Source: Pseudomonadota bacterium
Lineage (GTDB): Bacteria > Pseudomonadota > Gammaproteobacteria > Burkholderiales > Burkholderiaceae_C
DNA length: 64,000 bases
Assembly: GCA_018241225.1 (NCBI GenBank)
Contig: JAFEEG010000027.1
Span: 1 to 64,000, forward strand
Reading direction: 5' to 3'
Shown in pieces: positions 47,236 to 56,215 of the stretch (positions are counted from its first letter, which is position 1; every line of letters begins with the position of its first letter). The translations under genes and the position numbers were made by a program. Under the pieces are notes generated by a model, which ran no database searches, was not told the DNA's origin, and saw only the letters and a list, made by a program, of their open reading frames with translations.

Positions 47236-47552
47236 CAAGAATGGTTGCAAGGCCGCGACGCGGCTTCTAAATTCTCTCAATCTGCGACACCCTGCGACTG
47301 TCTCCGCCAGCTTCGCGTCAGCCATCGCCACCCAGCATAGCTGCCATGGGGGAAAGCCCGCCCGACATCCACCGGCTCGAGCCGGACTACATGGCACCCT
47401 GTGAGACATGCGATGCGGCCCCCTGCGTGACGAGTGTCGCGGGCTGCGGCCCATGGTTGGCGCCTCCTGCTGCTTGAGGTCTCGTCAACTCCAAGTTAGC
47501 AGAGCCAGACCTTGGCCGCTTTCACGTCCACGCAAATCGGCGATGCCGGATT
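47236..47552. other. Gene-free interval
   Basis: Junction between the accessory block and the oxoproline operon. No convincing protein and no terminator with a T-tract seen. Confidence 0.4.
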
Positions 47553-49283
47553 TCAGGCGATGCGGGCGATTTCGCTCGCGGCGGCCACGTAGCTGCCGGC
47601 CGCGGCGCTCACGCTGATTCGGCCTGCGCAATGGGCCAGCACCTGCATTTCCATCTTCATCGCTTCCATCACGGCGACGAGGTCGCCCGCCGCGACCTGC
47701 GCGCCGTCTTCAACCTTCCAGGCTTGCACGGTGCCGGCGATGGGGGCCAGGACGGCGGCCGAGTCGGCCCCGGCGGCGTCCTGTGCGGACGGCGCGCCGA
47801 CCTGCCCGGGCGCGGCGGCTAGGCCACGCAGAAGCGCCGCGGGCAAGCCCAGGCGCATGCGCTTGCCATCGACCTCGATAGCGGTGCGCTGCAGCGGTTC
47901 ACCCTCGCTCGGCTCGGCGCGCACCGCCGCGGCCAGGGGCTGCGCAAAGTCCGTTTCGATCCAGCGCGTGTGCACCTTGAAACCCTTGGCGCCGATGAAG
48001 TCCGGCTGCTGCAGCACCGCACGGTGAAAAGGCAGCACGCTCGCCACGCCCTCGATGCGGAACTCGGCCAGCGCGCGGCGCGCCCGCGCCAGGGCCTGTT
48101 CGCGCGTCGAGCCGGTGACGATCAGCTTGGCCATCAGCGAATCGAAACTGCTCGGCACCACTGCGCCGGAGAACACGCCGCTGTCCACGCGAACGCCCGG
48201 ACCCGCGGGCGGCTCGAAGCGATGCACCGGCCCCGGCGTGGGCAGGAAGCCGCGGCCGGCGTCCTCCGCGTTGATGCGGAACTCGATGGCGTGGCAGCGC
48301 GGGGCCGGTGTTGCGTGGATCGACAGCGGCAGGCCGTCGGCCACGCGCAACTGCTCCACCACCAGGTCCAGCCCGCAGGTCTCCTCGGTCACGGTGTGCT
48401 CCACCTGCAGCCGGGTGTTGACCTCCAGGAAGGAGATGGCGCCGGTTGCGCTGAGCAGGAACTCCACCGTGCCCGCGCCGGTGTAGCCGGCCTCGGCGCA
48501 GATGTCGCGGGCGGCGGCATGGATGCGCTCGCGCTGCGCCTCGTCAAGGAAAGGTGCGGGCGCCTCTTCCACCAGCTTCTGGTTGCGCCGCTGCAGCGAG
48601 CAGTCGCGCGTGCCCAGCACCACCACCTTGCCGTGCGTGTCGGCGATCACCTGCGCCTCGATGTGGCGCGGCTTGTCCAGGAACTGCTCGACGAAGCACT
48701 CGCCCCGGCCGAAGGCCGCCACCGCCTCGCGCACGGCCGACTCGTACAGCTCGGCCACCTCGTCCATCCGCCACGCGATCTTCATGCCGCGCCCGCCGCC
48801 GCCAAATGCGGCCTTGATGATGATGGGCAGGCCGTGCTCGCGCGCAAAAGCTTGCACCTCGGCCGCATCCTTGACCGGGTCGGCCGTGCCCTTGACCAGC
48901 GGCGCGCCCACCTTGAGCGCGATCTTGCGCGCCTCGACCTTGTCGCCCAGCCGCGCAATGGCCGCAGAGGAGGGGCCGATCCACGTCAGCCCGGCATCGA
49001 TCACCGCTTGAGCGAAGGACGCGTTTTCCGACAGGAAGCCGTAGCCCGGATGCACCGCATCGGCGCCGCTGCGGCGTGCCACGTCGAGCAGCTTGTCGGT
49101 GCGCAGATAGGTGTCGCCCGGGCGGTGGCCGTCCAGGCCCCAGGCCTCGTCGGCGACGCGCGTGTGCAGTGCGTCGAGGTCTGGGTCGGCATACACGGCC
49201 ACCGATTGCACGCCGTAGTCGGCGCAGGCGCGCGCAATGCGCACGGCGATCTCGCCGCGGTTGGCGATGAGGACTTTCTTCAT
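47553..49283 (-). CDS. Biotin carboxylase with fused BCCP domain
   Basis: A 576-residue acetyl/propionyl-CoA-carboxylase-alpha-type protein. Biotin carboxylase: 'KKVLIANRGEIAVRIARACA', glycine-rich ATP loop 'IIKAAFGGGGRGMKIAWRMD', 'EVNTRLQVEHTVTEETCGLD'. C-terminal biotinyl domain with 'AVMEAMKMEMQVL' (biotinylated Lys). It lies last in the PxpA/PxpBC operon with a 4-base overlap (ATGA), where one usually finds AccC-like genes in Burkholderiales. It may carboxylate a metabolite linked to 5-oxoproline use, or supply general carboxylase function; no carboxyltransferase gene is adjacent. Confidence 0.88.
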   Translation of the reverse strand: MKKVLIANRGEIAVRIARACADYGVQSVAVYADPDLDALHTRVADEAWGLDGHRPGDTYLRTDKLLDVARRSGADAVHPGYGFLSENASFAQAVIDAGLTWIGPSSAAIARLGDKVEARKIALKVGAPLVKGTADPVKDAAEVQAFAREHGLPIIIKAAFGGGGRGMKIAWRMDEVAELYESAVREAVAAFGRGECFVEQFLDKPRHIEAQVIADTHGKVVVLGTRDCSLQRRNQKLVEEAPAPFLDEAQRERIHAAARDICAEAGYTGAGTVEFLLSATGAISFLEVNTRLQVEHTVTEETCGLDLVVEQLRVADGLPLSIHATPAPRCHAIEFRINAEDAGRGFLPTPGPVHRFEPPAGPGVRVDSGVFSGAVVPSSFDSLMAKLIVTGSTREQALARARRALAEFRIEGVASVLPFHRAVLQQPDFIGAKGFKVHTRWIETDFAQPLAAAVRAEPSEGEPLQRTAIEVDGKRMRLGLPAALLRGLAAAPGQVGAPSAQDAAGADSAAVLAPIAGTVQAWKVEDGAQVAAGDLVAVMEAMKMEMQVLAHCAGRISVSAAAGSYVAAASEIARIA

Positions 49284-50896
49284 GATGGGGTAGGTGCGGT
49301 TCGGTGTGCAGGAGCGGCGACCGGCGCAAAGCCGGCCACGACATGGAAGCGGATGCGCGCGCCCACGGGAATCTGCCCCGCGAGGTCGAGGTGCCAGGGT
49401 GCGATGCATCCGATGACGGGATAGCCACCGGTCAGCGGATGGTCGGCCATGAAGATCACCGGCTGGCCGCTGGCGGGCACCTGGATGGCGCCGAGCGCCG
49501 TGCCTTCGCTGGGCAGCTCGGCCGCCACGGCGCGCGTCAGGGCGGTTTCGCCCTGGACGCGCACGCCCACGCGGTCGGACTGCGGCGTGACCGTCCACGC
49601 CTGCGTGCCCAGCAGCGCGAGCGCTTCGGGCGTGAACCAGTCGGTGCGCGGGCCCAGCTGAATGTCGAGCGTGACGGTGTCGCCGGCCTTGGGCCAGGGG
49701 GCGCGCGGCGCTTCAGGTGCGCCAACGGGCAGGGTGCCGACCACAGGGCGCACGGGCAGCAACGCACCGGCGGCGAGCGGCGGCGGCCCCACCTGTGCCA
49801 GCGTGTCGAAGGACTGGCTGCCCAGCACCGGCACGCAGTCGATGCCGCCGCGAACCGCGAGGTAGCTGCGCACGCCGGACTCGGGCTCGCCGAAGAGCAG
49901 CCGGTCGCCATCGCCGAGCGCGAAGGGCGCATGCCTGTCCACGGGCCAACGCCGGCCATCGGGCGCGACCAGCGTCAGCGGGCCTTCGGCACCAGTCACG
50001 GCCACCACATGTTCGCCTTGGCTTTGCACTTCGAAGCCGCCCAGCGCGATCTCGATGCATGCCTCATCGACGGTATTGCCTACCAGGCGATTGGCGGCGC
50101 GCAGCGATGCGCGGTCCATCGCGCCGGAAGCCGAAACACCTTGCGAGGCGCGGCCGGGCCGGCCCAAGTCCTGCAGCAAGGCTTGCAGGCCGGGGCTTCG
50201 GATTTCGAGCGCATGTTGGCCGGCTTCGGCATTTGCAGACGGCGACTGCGCAGGCTGCGCGTCGGGCGCGCGAGCCGGCCGCGGCCCGGCGTCGACGAAG
50301 CGCACACGCTGGCCGGGCTGCAGCAGCGCGGGTGGATCACGCGACAAGTCCCACATGGGCGTGAAGGTCTGGCCCAGGATCTGCCAGCCGCCCGGGCTGG
50401 CCTTGGGATACACGCCGCTGAAGCCGCCGGCCACCGCCACCGCGCCGGGCGGAATGCGGGTGCGCGGCGTGGTGCGGCGCGGCACGCGGTGCAACAACGG
50501 GTCGCCGCCGCTCAGATAGGCGAAGCCTGGGGCAAAGCCGGTGAAGGCGACGAACCAGTCGGTGCCGGTGTGGCGGTGCACCACCTCTTGCGTGCCGATG
50601 CCCAGGAGCTGCGCCACCTCGCCCAGGTCTTCGCCGTCGTAGTGCACCGGGATCTCGACGCAGGCGCCGGCCTCGGTGCTGCGCAGGTCCAGCGGCCTGG
50701 TCGCAAGCTCGGCCGCCAGCGCCTCGCGGCCGATGCGCTGCGAGTCGAACTCGATCAGCAGCGTACGGGCGCCGGGAACGATTTCGCCCACACCCTCGAT
50801 GGGCATGGCCTGCAGCGAGGCCAGCAGGCCCAGGGTCTGCGGCAGGTCATCGAGCTCGACAAGAACTGCATCGGCCTGCGCCGGCAAGACACGCAT
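49280..50896 (-). CDS. pxpBC: 5-oxoprolinase subunits PxpB and PxpC fused
   Basis: A 538-residue fusion. Residues ~1-215 are PxpB (KipI-like; 'EIPVHYDGEDLGEVAQLLGI', 'FTGFAPGFAYLSGGDPLLHR', 'RIPPGAVAVAGGFSGVYPKA'). Residues ~245-538 are PxpC (KipA-like; 'GLQALLQDLGRPGRASQGVS', 'GAMDRASLRAANRLVGN', 'RSYLAVRGGIDCVPVLGSQS', 'FMADHPLTGGYPVIGC'). With PxpA it forms the ATP-dependent enzyme that opens 5-oxoproline to glutamate. Separate in most bacteria, the fusion is known in proteobacteria. The start at MRVLPAQADA is chosen over a long upstream frame. Confidence 0.92.
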   Translation of the reverse strand: MRVLPAQADAVLVELDDLPQTLGLLASLQAMPIEGVGEIVPGARTLLIEFDSQRIGREALAAELATRPLDLRSTEAGACVEIPVHYDGEDLGEVAQLLGIGTQEVVHRHTGTDWFVAFTGFAPGFAYLSGGDPLLHRVPRRTTPRTRIPPGAVAVAGGFSGVYPKASPGGWQILGQTFTPMWDLSRDPPALLQPGQRVRFVDAGPRPARAPDAQPAQSPSANAEAGQHALEIRSPGLQALLQDLGRPGRASQGVSASGAMDRASLRAANRLVGNTVDEACIEIALGGFEVQSQGEHVVAVTGAEGPLTLVAPDGRRWPVDRHAPFALGDGDRLLFGEPESGVRSYLAVRGGIDCVPVLGSQSFDTLAQVGPPPLAAGALLPVRPVVGTLPVGAPEAPRAPWPKAGDTVTLDIQLGPRTDWFTPEALALLGTQAWTVTPQSDRVGVRVQGETALTRAVAAELPSEGTALGAIQVPASGQPVIFMADHPLTGGYPVIGCIAPWHLDLAGQIPVGARIRFHVVAGFAPVAAPAHRTAPTPS

Positions 50897-50907
50897 GCTG
50901 GATGCCC

Positions 50908-51723
50908 TCAGAGCTGGTACGCGCTGTCGGGCACGTCGGTGATGAACATGTAGCCCGGCGCATGCGTGATGGCAAAGGGCACGCCCGAGGCCATGACGGC
51001 CGCCTGCGGCGTGACGCCGCAAGCCCAGAACACCGGCACCTCGCCAGGCTCGATGCGCACCGGGTCGCCGAAATCCGGCTTGCCCAGATCGGCAATGCCC
51101 AGCGCCTGCGGATCGCCTACGTGCACCGGCGCGCCATGCACCGCCGGAAAGCGCCCCGAGATGGAGACCGCATCGGCTACGCGGGCGGCGGGAATGGGGC
51201 GCATTGACACCACCAACTCGCCATGCAGGCGCCCGGCCGGGCGGCACTGGCGGCTGGTGCGGTACATGGGCACGTTGCAGCCCTGCGCGATGTGACGCAC
51301 TTCGATGCCGGCCTGCTGCAGCGGCGTCTCAAAAGTGAAGCTGCAGCCGATCAGGAAGCACACCAGGTCGGGGTGCTCGTCCCACAGCGCACGGGCATCG
51401 TGCACTTCTTCGGCCAGCTGGCCGTTGCGCCAGACGCGGTAGAGCGGAATGTCGGTGCGCACGTCGGCGCCCTCGGCCAGCACCGTTGTGTGCTGGCCGG
51501 CCTCGATCACGTCGAGCACCGGGCAGGGCTTGGGGTTGCGCTGCGCGTACAGCAGGAAATCCCAGGCCCAATCGCGCGGCAGCGCGATCATGTTCGCCTG
51601 CGTCATGCCGGGCGCGACGCCGGCGGTGGGCGCGGCCTGGCCGGCTCGGTAGCTCGCGCGCGCGGCGCGTGCGGCTTCGATGGCGGCGGCATGCGCGGGG
51701 TAGGGCGCTGCGGGGGAAATCAT
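50908..51723 (-). CDS. DUF1445 putative hydro-lyase (D-glutamate-cyclase type)
   Basis: A 271-residue protein of the DUF1445/YcsI family: 'GVAPGMTQANMIALPRDWAW', 'LVCFLIGCSFTFETPLQQAG', 'GCNVPMYRTSRQCRPAGRLH', 'LVVSMRPIPAARVADAVSIS', 'FWACGVTPQAAVMASGVPFA'. A mammalian relative converts D-glutamate to 5-oxo-D-proline. Position between pxpA and pxpBC (11 bases from pxpBC) fits a role in supplying or processing oxoproline. Confidence 0.87.
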   Translation of the reverse strand: MISPAAPYPAHAAAIEAARAARASYRAGQAAPTAGVAPGMTQANMIALPRDWAWDFLLYAQRNPKPCPVLDVIEAGQHTTVLAEGADVRTDIPLYRVWRNGQLAEEVHDARALWDEHPDLVCFLIGCSFTFETPLQQAGIEVRHIAQGCNVPMYRTSRQCRPAGRLHGELVVSMRPIPAARVADAVSISGRFPAVHGAPVHVGDPQALGIADLGKPDFGDPVRIEPGEVPVFWACGVTPQAAVMASGVPFAITHAPGYMFITDVPDSAYQL

Positions 51724-51748
51724 TGGGGGTCTCCTGGATCAGGAAAAT

Positions 51749-52504
51749 CTAGGCAAATGGCGCAAGCCGCACGCCGGCTTGCTGCAGCGTGCGGCGTACC
51801 TGCGCGGCCATGGCCACGGCGCCGGGGCTGTCACCGTGCACGCAGATGGAGTCCGCGGCAACTGGGGCAAGGCTTCCGTCGATGGCTTCGACCACGCCTT
51901 CGCGCACCAGCCGCAGCATGCGCGTCGCGACCTGCTCTGCGTCGTGCAGCACCGCACCCGGATCGCGCCGCGACACCAGCGTGCCCTGCGGCGTGTAGGC
52001 GCGGTCGGCAAAGGCTTCAGCCACCACGCGCAAGCCGGATTCGCGCGCCCATTGCACCAGCGAAGAACCTGCCAGGGCGACCAGCGCCAGGCCGGGGTCG
52101 GCCGCGCGCACCGCGGCGATCACGTCGCGCGCCTGCCGCTCGTCGTGGGCGATGGTGTTGTAGAGCGCGCCGTGCGGCTTGACGTAGGCCACCCGTGCAC
52201 CGGCCACGGCCGCCAGCCGCTGCAGCGCGCCGATCTGGTAGATCACGCCGGCCACCAGGTCGCCGCTGGCGATGTCCATCGCGCGCCGGCCAAAGCCGGC
52301 CAGGTCGGGATACGCCACATGCGCGCCCACCGATACGCCGCGCGCGGCGGCACCCTTGAGCGTGGCAAGGATGGTGGCCGGGTCGCCCGCATGAAAACCG
52401 CAGGCCACGTTGGCACTGGTCACGATGTCCAGCATCGCCTCGTCGTCGCCCATGCGCCAGGCGCCCAGGCTCTCGCCCAGGTCGCTGTTCAGGTCCACTT
52501 GCAT
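51749..52504 (-). CDS. pxpA: 5-oxoprolinase subunit PxpA (LamB/YcsF family)
   Basis: A 251-residue protein with the complete family pattern: 'VDLNSDLGESLGAWRMGDDE', 'SANVACGFHAGDPATI', 'GVSVGAHVAYPDLAGFGRRA', 'AYVKPHGALYN' and 'EAFADRAYTPQGTLVSRRDP'. It provides the (beta/alpha) metal-binding subunit of 5-oxoprolinase with PxpB and PxpC. It is 14 bases after the MFS gene and 25 before the DUF1445 gene. ATG 52504 is chosen over the frame that runs through the transporter. Confidence 0.93.
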   Translation of the reverse strand: MQVDLNSDLGESLGAWRMGDDEAMLDIVTSANVACGFHAGDPATILATLKGAAARGVSVGAHVAYPDLAGFGRRAMDIASGDLVAGVIYQIGALQRLAAVAGARVAYVKPHGALYNTIAHDERQARDVIAAVRAADPGLALVALAGSSLVQWARESGLRVVAEAFADRAYTPQGTLVSRRDPGAVLHDAEQVATRMLRLVREGVVEAIDGSLAPVAADSICVHGDSPGAVAMAAQVRRTLQQAGVRLAPFA

Positions 52505-52518
52505 GATGGCGCCAGGTT

Positions 52519-53766
52519 TCACGCTGCTTCGGGCACGGCGGCGGTGAGTTCGCGACCTTGCGTCTCGGGCAGCAGCAGGCAGGCCACCACCACGATGAGG
52601 TAGGCACCGGCGGCCATGTAGCCGATGGCCGTGCCCAGCGGCATGGAGGTGCTCATGGTGCCCACCAGCGCGGGGAAGATGGAGCCGATGGCGCGTCCGA
52701 AGTTGTAGCAAAAGCCCTGGCCCGAGCCGCGGATGTGGCTGGGAAACAGCTCCGTGAGATAGGCCCCCATGCCCGAGAAGATGCCCGACAGGAAGAAGCC
52801 CAGCGGAAAGCCCAGCACCATCATCGCGCCGTCGGTGATCGGCAGCTGCGTGTAGCAGGTCACCAGCACGCCGGCGCAGATGGCGAACAGCATGAAGCAG
52901 CGGCGCCGGCCCAGGCGGTCGGACAGCCAGGCGCTGGTCAGGTAGCCGGCGAAGGAGCCGGCAATGAGCACCAGCAGGTAGCCGCTGGTGTTGAGCACCG
53001 AGAGATGGCGCTCCAGCTTCAGGTAGGTGGGCAGCCAGGTGGTCACGGCGTAGTAGGCGCCCTGCATGCCCATGGCCAGCAGGCTGGCCAGCACCGTCAC
53101 GCGCAGCACGCCGGGCTTGAAAATCAGCAGGAAGTTGCTGCTCTGGCCGCTGCGCGCGAGTTGGGCGCGGGTTTCGCGGTAGACCGTGGGCTCGTTGATG
53201 TTGCGGCGGATGTAGAGGATGACCAGCGCCGGCAGCGCGCCCAGCCAGAAGAGTACGCGCCAGGCCTGCTGCGCATCGACCAGCGCATACACCGCCCAGA
53301 ACGCCATGGCGGAGACGCCCCAGCCCACCGCCCAGCTGCTTTGCACCAGGCCCACCGCCTTGCCGCGGTGGCGTGCGCTGATCATCTCGGCAATCAGCAC
53401 CGAGCCCACCGACCATTCGCCGCCGAAGCCGAAGCCCTGCAGCGCGCGGGTGATGAGCAGTTGCGTGGGCGACTGCGTGAAGCCGCTGAGCACGGTGAAG
53501 AAGCTGAACCACAGCACCGTCCACTGCAGCACTCGCACCCGGCCGTACTTGTCGGCAAGGATGCCCGCAAGCCAGCCGCCCAGCGCGGAGGTGATGAGCG
53601 CACCGGTGGCGATGTAGCCAGCCTCCGCCTTGGTCATGGCCCAGATCGTGATGAACGTCGGGATCATGAACGTGTAGATCATGTAGTCGAAGGCATCGAT
53701 GCCATAGCCGGCGAAGGCGGCGACCAGCGTCTTGCGCTCTGCGGGGGTGGTTTCTCGTAGCCACAT
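52519..53766 (-). CDS. MFS transporter, sugar/aromatic-acid symporter type
   Basis: A 415-residue major-facilitator protein with 12 predicted helices. Signature loops: 'GGWLAGILADKYGRVRVLQW' (motif A), 'FGFGGEWSVGSVLIAEMISA', 'TSAWLSDRLGRRRCFMLFAI' and 'YLTELFPSHIRGSGQGFCYN'. This is the metabolite:H+ symporter branch. First gene of the pxp operon, so it probably imports 5-oxoproline or a related acid (inference). AAGGAAACAGCACC precedes the ATG. It is divergent from the GntR regulator. Confidence 0.88.
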   Translation of the reverse strand: MWLRETTPAERKTLVAAFAGYGIDAFDYMIYTFMIPTFITIWAMTKAEAGYIATGALITSALGGWLAGILADKYGRVRVLQWTVLWFSFFTVLSGFTQSPTQLLITRALQGFGFGGEWSVGSVLIAEMISARHRGKAVGLVQSSWAVGWGVSAMAFWAVYALVDAQQAWRVLFWLGALPALVILYIRRNINEPTVYRETRAQLARSGQSSNFLLIFKPGVLRVTVLASLLAMGMQGAYYAVTTWLPTYLKLERHLSVLNTSGYLLVLIAGSFAGYLTSAWLSDRLGRRRCFMLFAICAGVLVTCYTQLPITDGAMMVLGFPLGFFLSGIFSGMGAYLTELFPSHIRGSGQGFCYNFGRAIGSIFPALVGTMSTSMPLGTAIGYMAAGAYLIVVVACLLLPETQGRELTAAVPEAA

Positions 53767-53855
53767 GGTGCTGTTTCCTTGTCGTGGTGGACGCGAACTG
53801 GAGGCGGGTTGCAGATCAGCAATCGTCGATCTAAAGTTCAACACAAGAACATGCA

Positions 53856-53888
53856 TTGATCAACGACTGATGACATATTGTTGAACAA
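53856..53888. promoter_or_regulatory. Candidate GntR operators between divergent genes
   Basis: TTGATCAA (53856-53863) and TTGTT-G-AACAA (53878-53888) are short perfect palindromes 22 bp apart in an AT-rich patch of the divergent promoter region. FCD-type GntR regulators bind short TTG...CAA-like dyads, so these are candidate operators for the regulator at 54048. Confidence 0.4.
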
Positions 53889-54047
53889 TCTGTTTGATGC
53901 CAAAACCGGGGTTTGCCCTAGTCCGGGTCTCGCAGGACATGCGCTCGCGCCCCTGGCCGGCGGCGTCCGCCCAGCCCTTCGCGCCTAAACTCGGCCCCAC
54001 TTGCGCACGCCGCACGGCGTGTTCCGATCAGCCATCCGATCACACGA

Positions 54048-54725
54048 ATGAACCCCACACAAGGCCAGCGCAGCCTGGCCGAACGCGTCACCGACCAGAT
54101 CCGGCTCAAGTTGATCGACGGCGAATTCGCGCCCGGGCAGCGCCTCTCGGAAGCCACCCTGAGCGAAAGCCTGCAGATCTCGCGCAACACCCTGCGCGAG
54201 GCGTTCCGGCTGCTGAGCAAGGAGGGGCTGGTCACGCACGCGCCCAACCGCGGCGTGTCGGTGGCCACGCCCAGCGTGGCGTCGATCATCGACATTTACC
54301 GGGTGCGCAGGCTCATCGAATGCCAGGCGCTGGCGCAGGCCTACCCGCAGCATCCGGCCAAGCGCCACATGCGCACCGCCGTGGAGGCCGCGCTCAAGGG
54401 GCGCGCCGAGCGCAACTGGCGCGCCGTGGGCTCGGCCAACATGGACTTCCACGTGGCCGTGGTGGAGCTGGCCGACAGCGAACGGCTCAACCAGATGTTC
54501 ACCCACCTGGTGGCCGAGTTGCGCCTGGCCTTCGGCCTCCTGCAGGACCCCGAGTTCCTGCATGCGCCCTATGTGGACATGAACCAGGGCATCCTCGAAC
54601 TGGCGGAAGCCAACCGCTTCAGCGACGCAGCTGCGGCGCTGAACGACTACCTGGTGCACTCCGAGCGCATCGTGTTGGCCGTGTACGCGCGGCGCCTGGG
54701 CGACATCGCCGTGGGCGCGGGCTGA
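54048..54725 (+). CDS. GntR-family regulator, FCD subclass
   Basis: A 225-residue regulator: winged HTH 'IRLKLIDGEFAPGQRLSEAT' 'LSESLQISRNTLREAFRLLS' and an FCD effector domain with the metal ligands in 'NMDFHVAVVELADSERLNQM' and 'AAALNDYLVHSERIVL'. Divergent from the MFS-pxp operon, which it most likely controls in response to the imported acid. Confidence 0.9.
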   Translation: MNPTQGQRSLAERVTDQIRLKLIDGEFAPGQRLSEATLSESLQISRNTLREAFRLLSKEGLVTHAPNRGVSVATPSVASIIDIYRVRRLIECQALAQAYPQHPAKRHMRTAVEAALKGRAERNWRAVGSANMDFHVAVVELADSERLNQMFTHLVAELRLAFGLLQDPEFLHAPYVDMNQGILELAEANRFSDAAAALNDYLVHSERIVLAVYARRLGDIAVGAG

Positions 54726-54917
54726 GTGGCTGTATCTGAACGACGCCTTCCGATGCCGCATCGGCCTGAACCGCGATTTCGAAACAGCCGCCGACGCAGC
54801 CACCTTTCTGAAGCGAAGCAGCCAGCCTTCATTGAGGACTGGAAGCAACGGGAGCATGCGACCAAACCGGATTTCGCAGAGCTCTGAGCCCCGCCCCTGG
54901 CCTGGACGGCTGTCGGG

Positions 54918-55345
54918 CTACGACGGCGACTGAGATCGGAGATGGCGGCGCTCCAGCGTTGGCTGTACCTGGGGCAGGCACCCCTGCCCGCGCAGCGTAG
55001 CCTCCACCGCTTCGTCCAGCGGCGTGTGCGGCTCATGGCCCAGCACCGACAGCAGCCGGTCGTTGGCCAGGCGAACCTCCGTGTCCCACAGGTAGCGCAT
55101 CTCCAGCAGTTCGCGAGGCAGGGCGGAGAACCATGACGCGACGCGGATGAGACCCCATTGAAACGGCACCAGTCTGGGACGGCGAAGTCCATGCCGCTGC
55201 ACCACGCGCTGGATGGCTTCGCCCATGGCCCGGCCGTCGTTGTCCACGTGCCCGGCCATGTGAAAGCTCGCGAAGGCCGGAAGGCTTTCTCTGCGAGCGA
55301 GCAGTTCCACCATCGTGCGGGCCACGTCAGGGTAGTTGTACTTTT
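54918..55345 (-). pseudogene. NAD-dependent epimerase/dehydratase C-terminal remnant
   Basis: Minus strand: 'YNYPDVARTMVELLARRESL', 'FHMAGHVDNDGRAMGEAIQR', 'MRYLWDTEVRLANDRLLSVL', 'PHTPLDEAVEATLRGQG'. This is the last ~140 residues of an NAD(P)-dependent sugar-epimerase-like oxidoreductase ('y.pdvA...' and the C-terminal 'Y.w...rfD..++..LG.epht.l'). The NAD-binding N-terminal half is missing; the homology stops at the 29-bp repeat at 55341. Breakpoint of the mobile region. Confidence 0.6.
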
Positions 55346-55369
55346 CGTGCAGATTGGTGCGCTTTGCCC
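55341..55369 (+). repeat. 29-bp dispersed repeat, copy 1
   Basis: CTTTTCGTGCAG-A-TTGGTGCGC... is matched at 55426-55454 with three mismatches, and more loosely at 60435-60461. It coincides with the end of homology of the epimerase remnant, so it marks a recombination junction. Confidence 0.45.
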
Positions 55370-55425
55370 TAAAAAAACATGGCACGACAAGCACTTACGA
55401 AATCGCCTGCGCGGGCTATGGCATC

Positions 55426-55454
55426 CTTTTCGTGCAGTTTGGTACGCTTTGACC
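55426..55454 (+). repeat. 29-bp dispersed repeat, copy 2
   Basis: CTTTTCGTGCAGTTTGGTAC... follows copy 1 after 85 bp in direct orientation. The space between holds no gene. Related sequence (TTTCGTCCAGTTTGGTGC) appears at 60437-60454. Confidence 0.45.
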
Positions 55455-55480
55455 GGGCGGCTCCTCATCCTCTGCGTACT

Positions 55481-55540
55481 GCGAACGCTGCATCCTTCTG
55501 TCGGGCTCGCTTGACCTCATCGCCGTGCAAGTAGATCGAT
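55481..55540 (-). pseudogene. Remnant of a tyrosine-recombinase 3' end (left copy)
   Basis: Minus strand reads 'TSIYLHGDEVKRARQKDAAF', nearly the same as the end of the intact integrase (TSIYLHSDEVKRARQMDAAF). It includes the catalytic Tyr codon and is collinear with 56226-56290 in the same orientation. Nothing upstream of the Tyr motif remains. Confidence 0.7.
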
Positions 55541-55564
55541 GTGCGCATGAACGGGCGCAATGCT

Positions 55565-55984
55565 TTATTGGCCCTTCAACTGCTTGATCCGAGCGAGATT
55601 CATCTCGATGGTCACTCGGTACGAGGCAAGGCCGCCGCCATTTCCGGAACCATAGGAGGCCAACACACGATTGCTCTCGGCGGTCCGGAACGCCCGGTAT
55701 GTGCGCTCGGCCTTGTCGAAGGCCTTAACGGGATGCATCGACAGGCTGCCTTCGCTTTCGTTCTCTAGGTCGACCATGGCAGCTCGCTGCTTCTTCTCAG
55801 CCGCGACAAGTTCGACCTCCGATTGCTTTGCCACTACCGGATAGCATTCGCGCTGCTCGGCAGTCGATTGTTTGGTTTCGCACTGCTTGTAAAGTGCCTC
55901 AGTGGACTCAGCAGCCATCGACGTCCGTGTACCCATTGCAGCAAACACGAACCCCGCCGCAACATGGATTGCGTTGATCTTCAT
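55565..55984 (-). CDS. DUF1311 (LprI-like) exported protein
   Basis: A 139-residue exported protein from ATG 55984 (signal peptide MKINAIHVAAGFVFAAMGTR, cleavage near MAAES). The mature part starts 'STEALYKQCETKQSTAEQRE' 'CYPVVAKQSEVELVAAEKKQ', the Cys-pair and helical hairpin pattern of DUF1311/LprI, some of which inhibit lysozyme. It lies between the left integrase remnant and the intact integrase, so it is cargo of the mobile region. Confidence 0.65.
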   Translation of the reverse strand: MKINAIHVAAGFVFAAMGTRTSMAAESTEALYKQCETKQSTAEQRECYPVVAKQSEVELVAAEKKQRAAMVDLENESEGSLSMHPVKAFDKAERTYRAFRTAESNRVLASYGSGNGGGLASYRVTIEMNLARIKQLKGQ

Positions 55985-56215
55985 TTTTCCCTTTCCTGGT
56001 TGTTGACGAAACCTGCATACGTCATGATTCGCGCCCGCCGTTGATTGGCCGCAGCTGGCCGCGCGCGACGCCTCCGGCACTGAGAACGAATAGCGCCCGA
56101 GCACGTTGATGCCCGTGGCTTGCAGTAAGTCGGTTGGTTGTTCCACTGCTCCCCGGGCCCGGTTTTCAGACGAGTACCCGCCTTCCTCCGATTGCGCGCG
56201 AGGGAGTCTTCCCTG

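Noticed and set aside
47970..50953. Very long plus-strand frames opposite the biotin carboxylase and pxpBC
   Set aside because: Antisense shadows, rich in His/Arg/Gln; the minus-strand enzymes have all family motifs.
54726..54917. Plus-strand frame 'EWLYLNDAFRCRIGLNRDFE' after the GntR gene
   Set aside because: Possibly the tail of an unknown gene, but no recognisable family, start or end boundaries.
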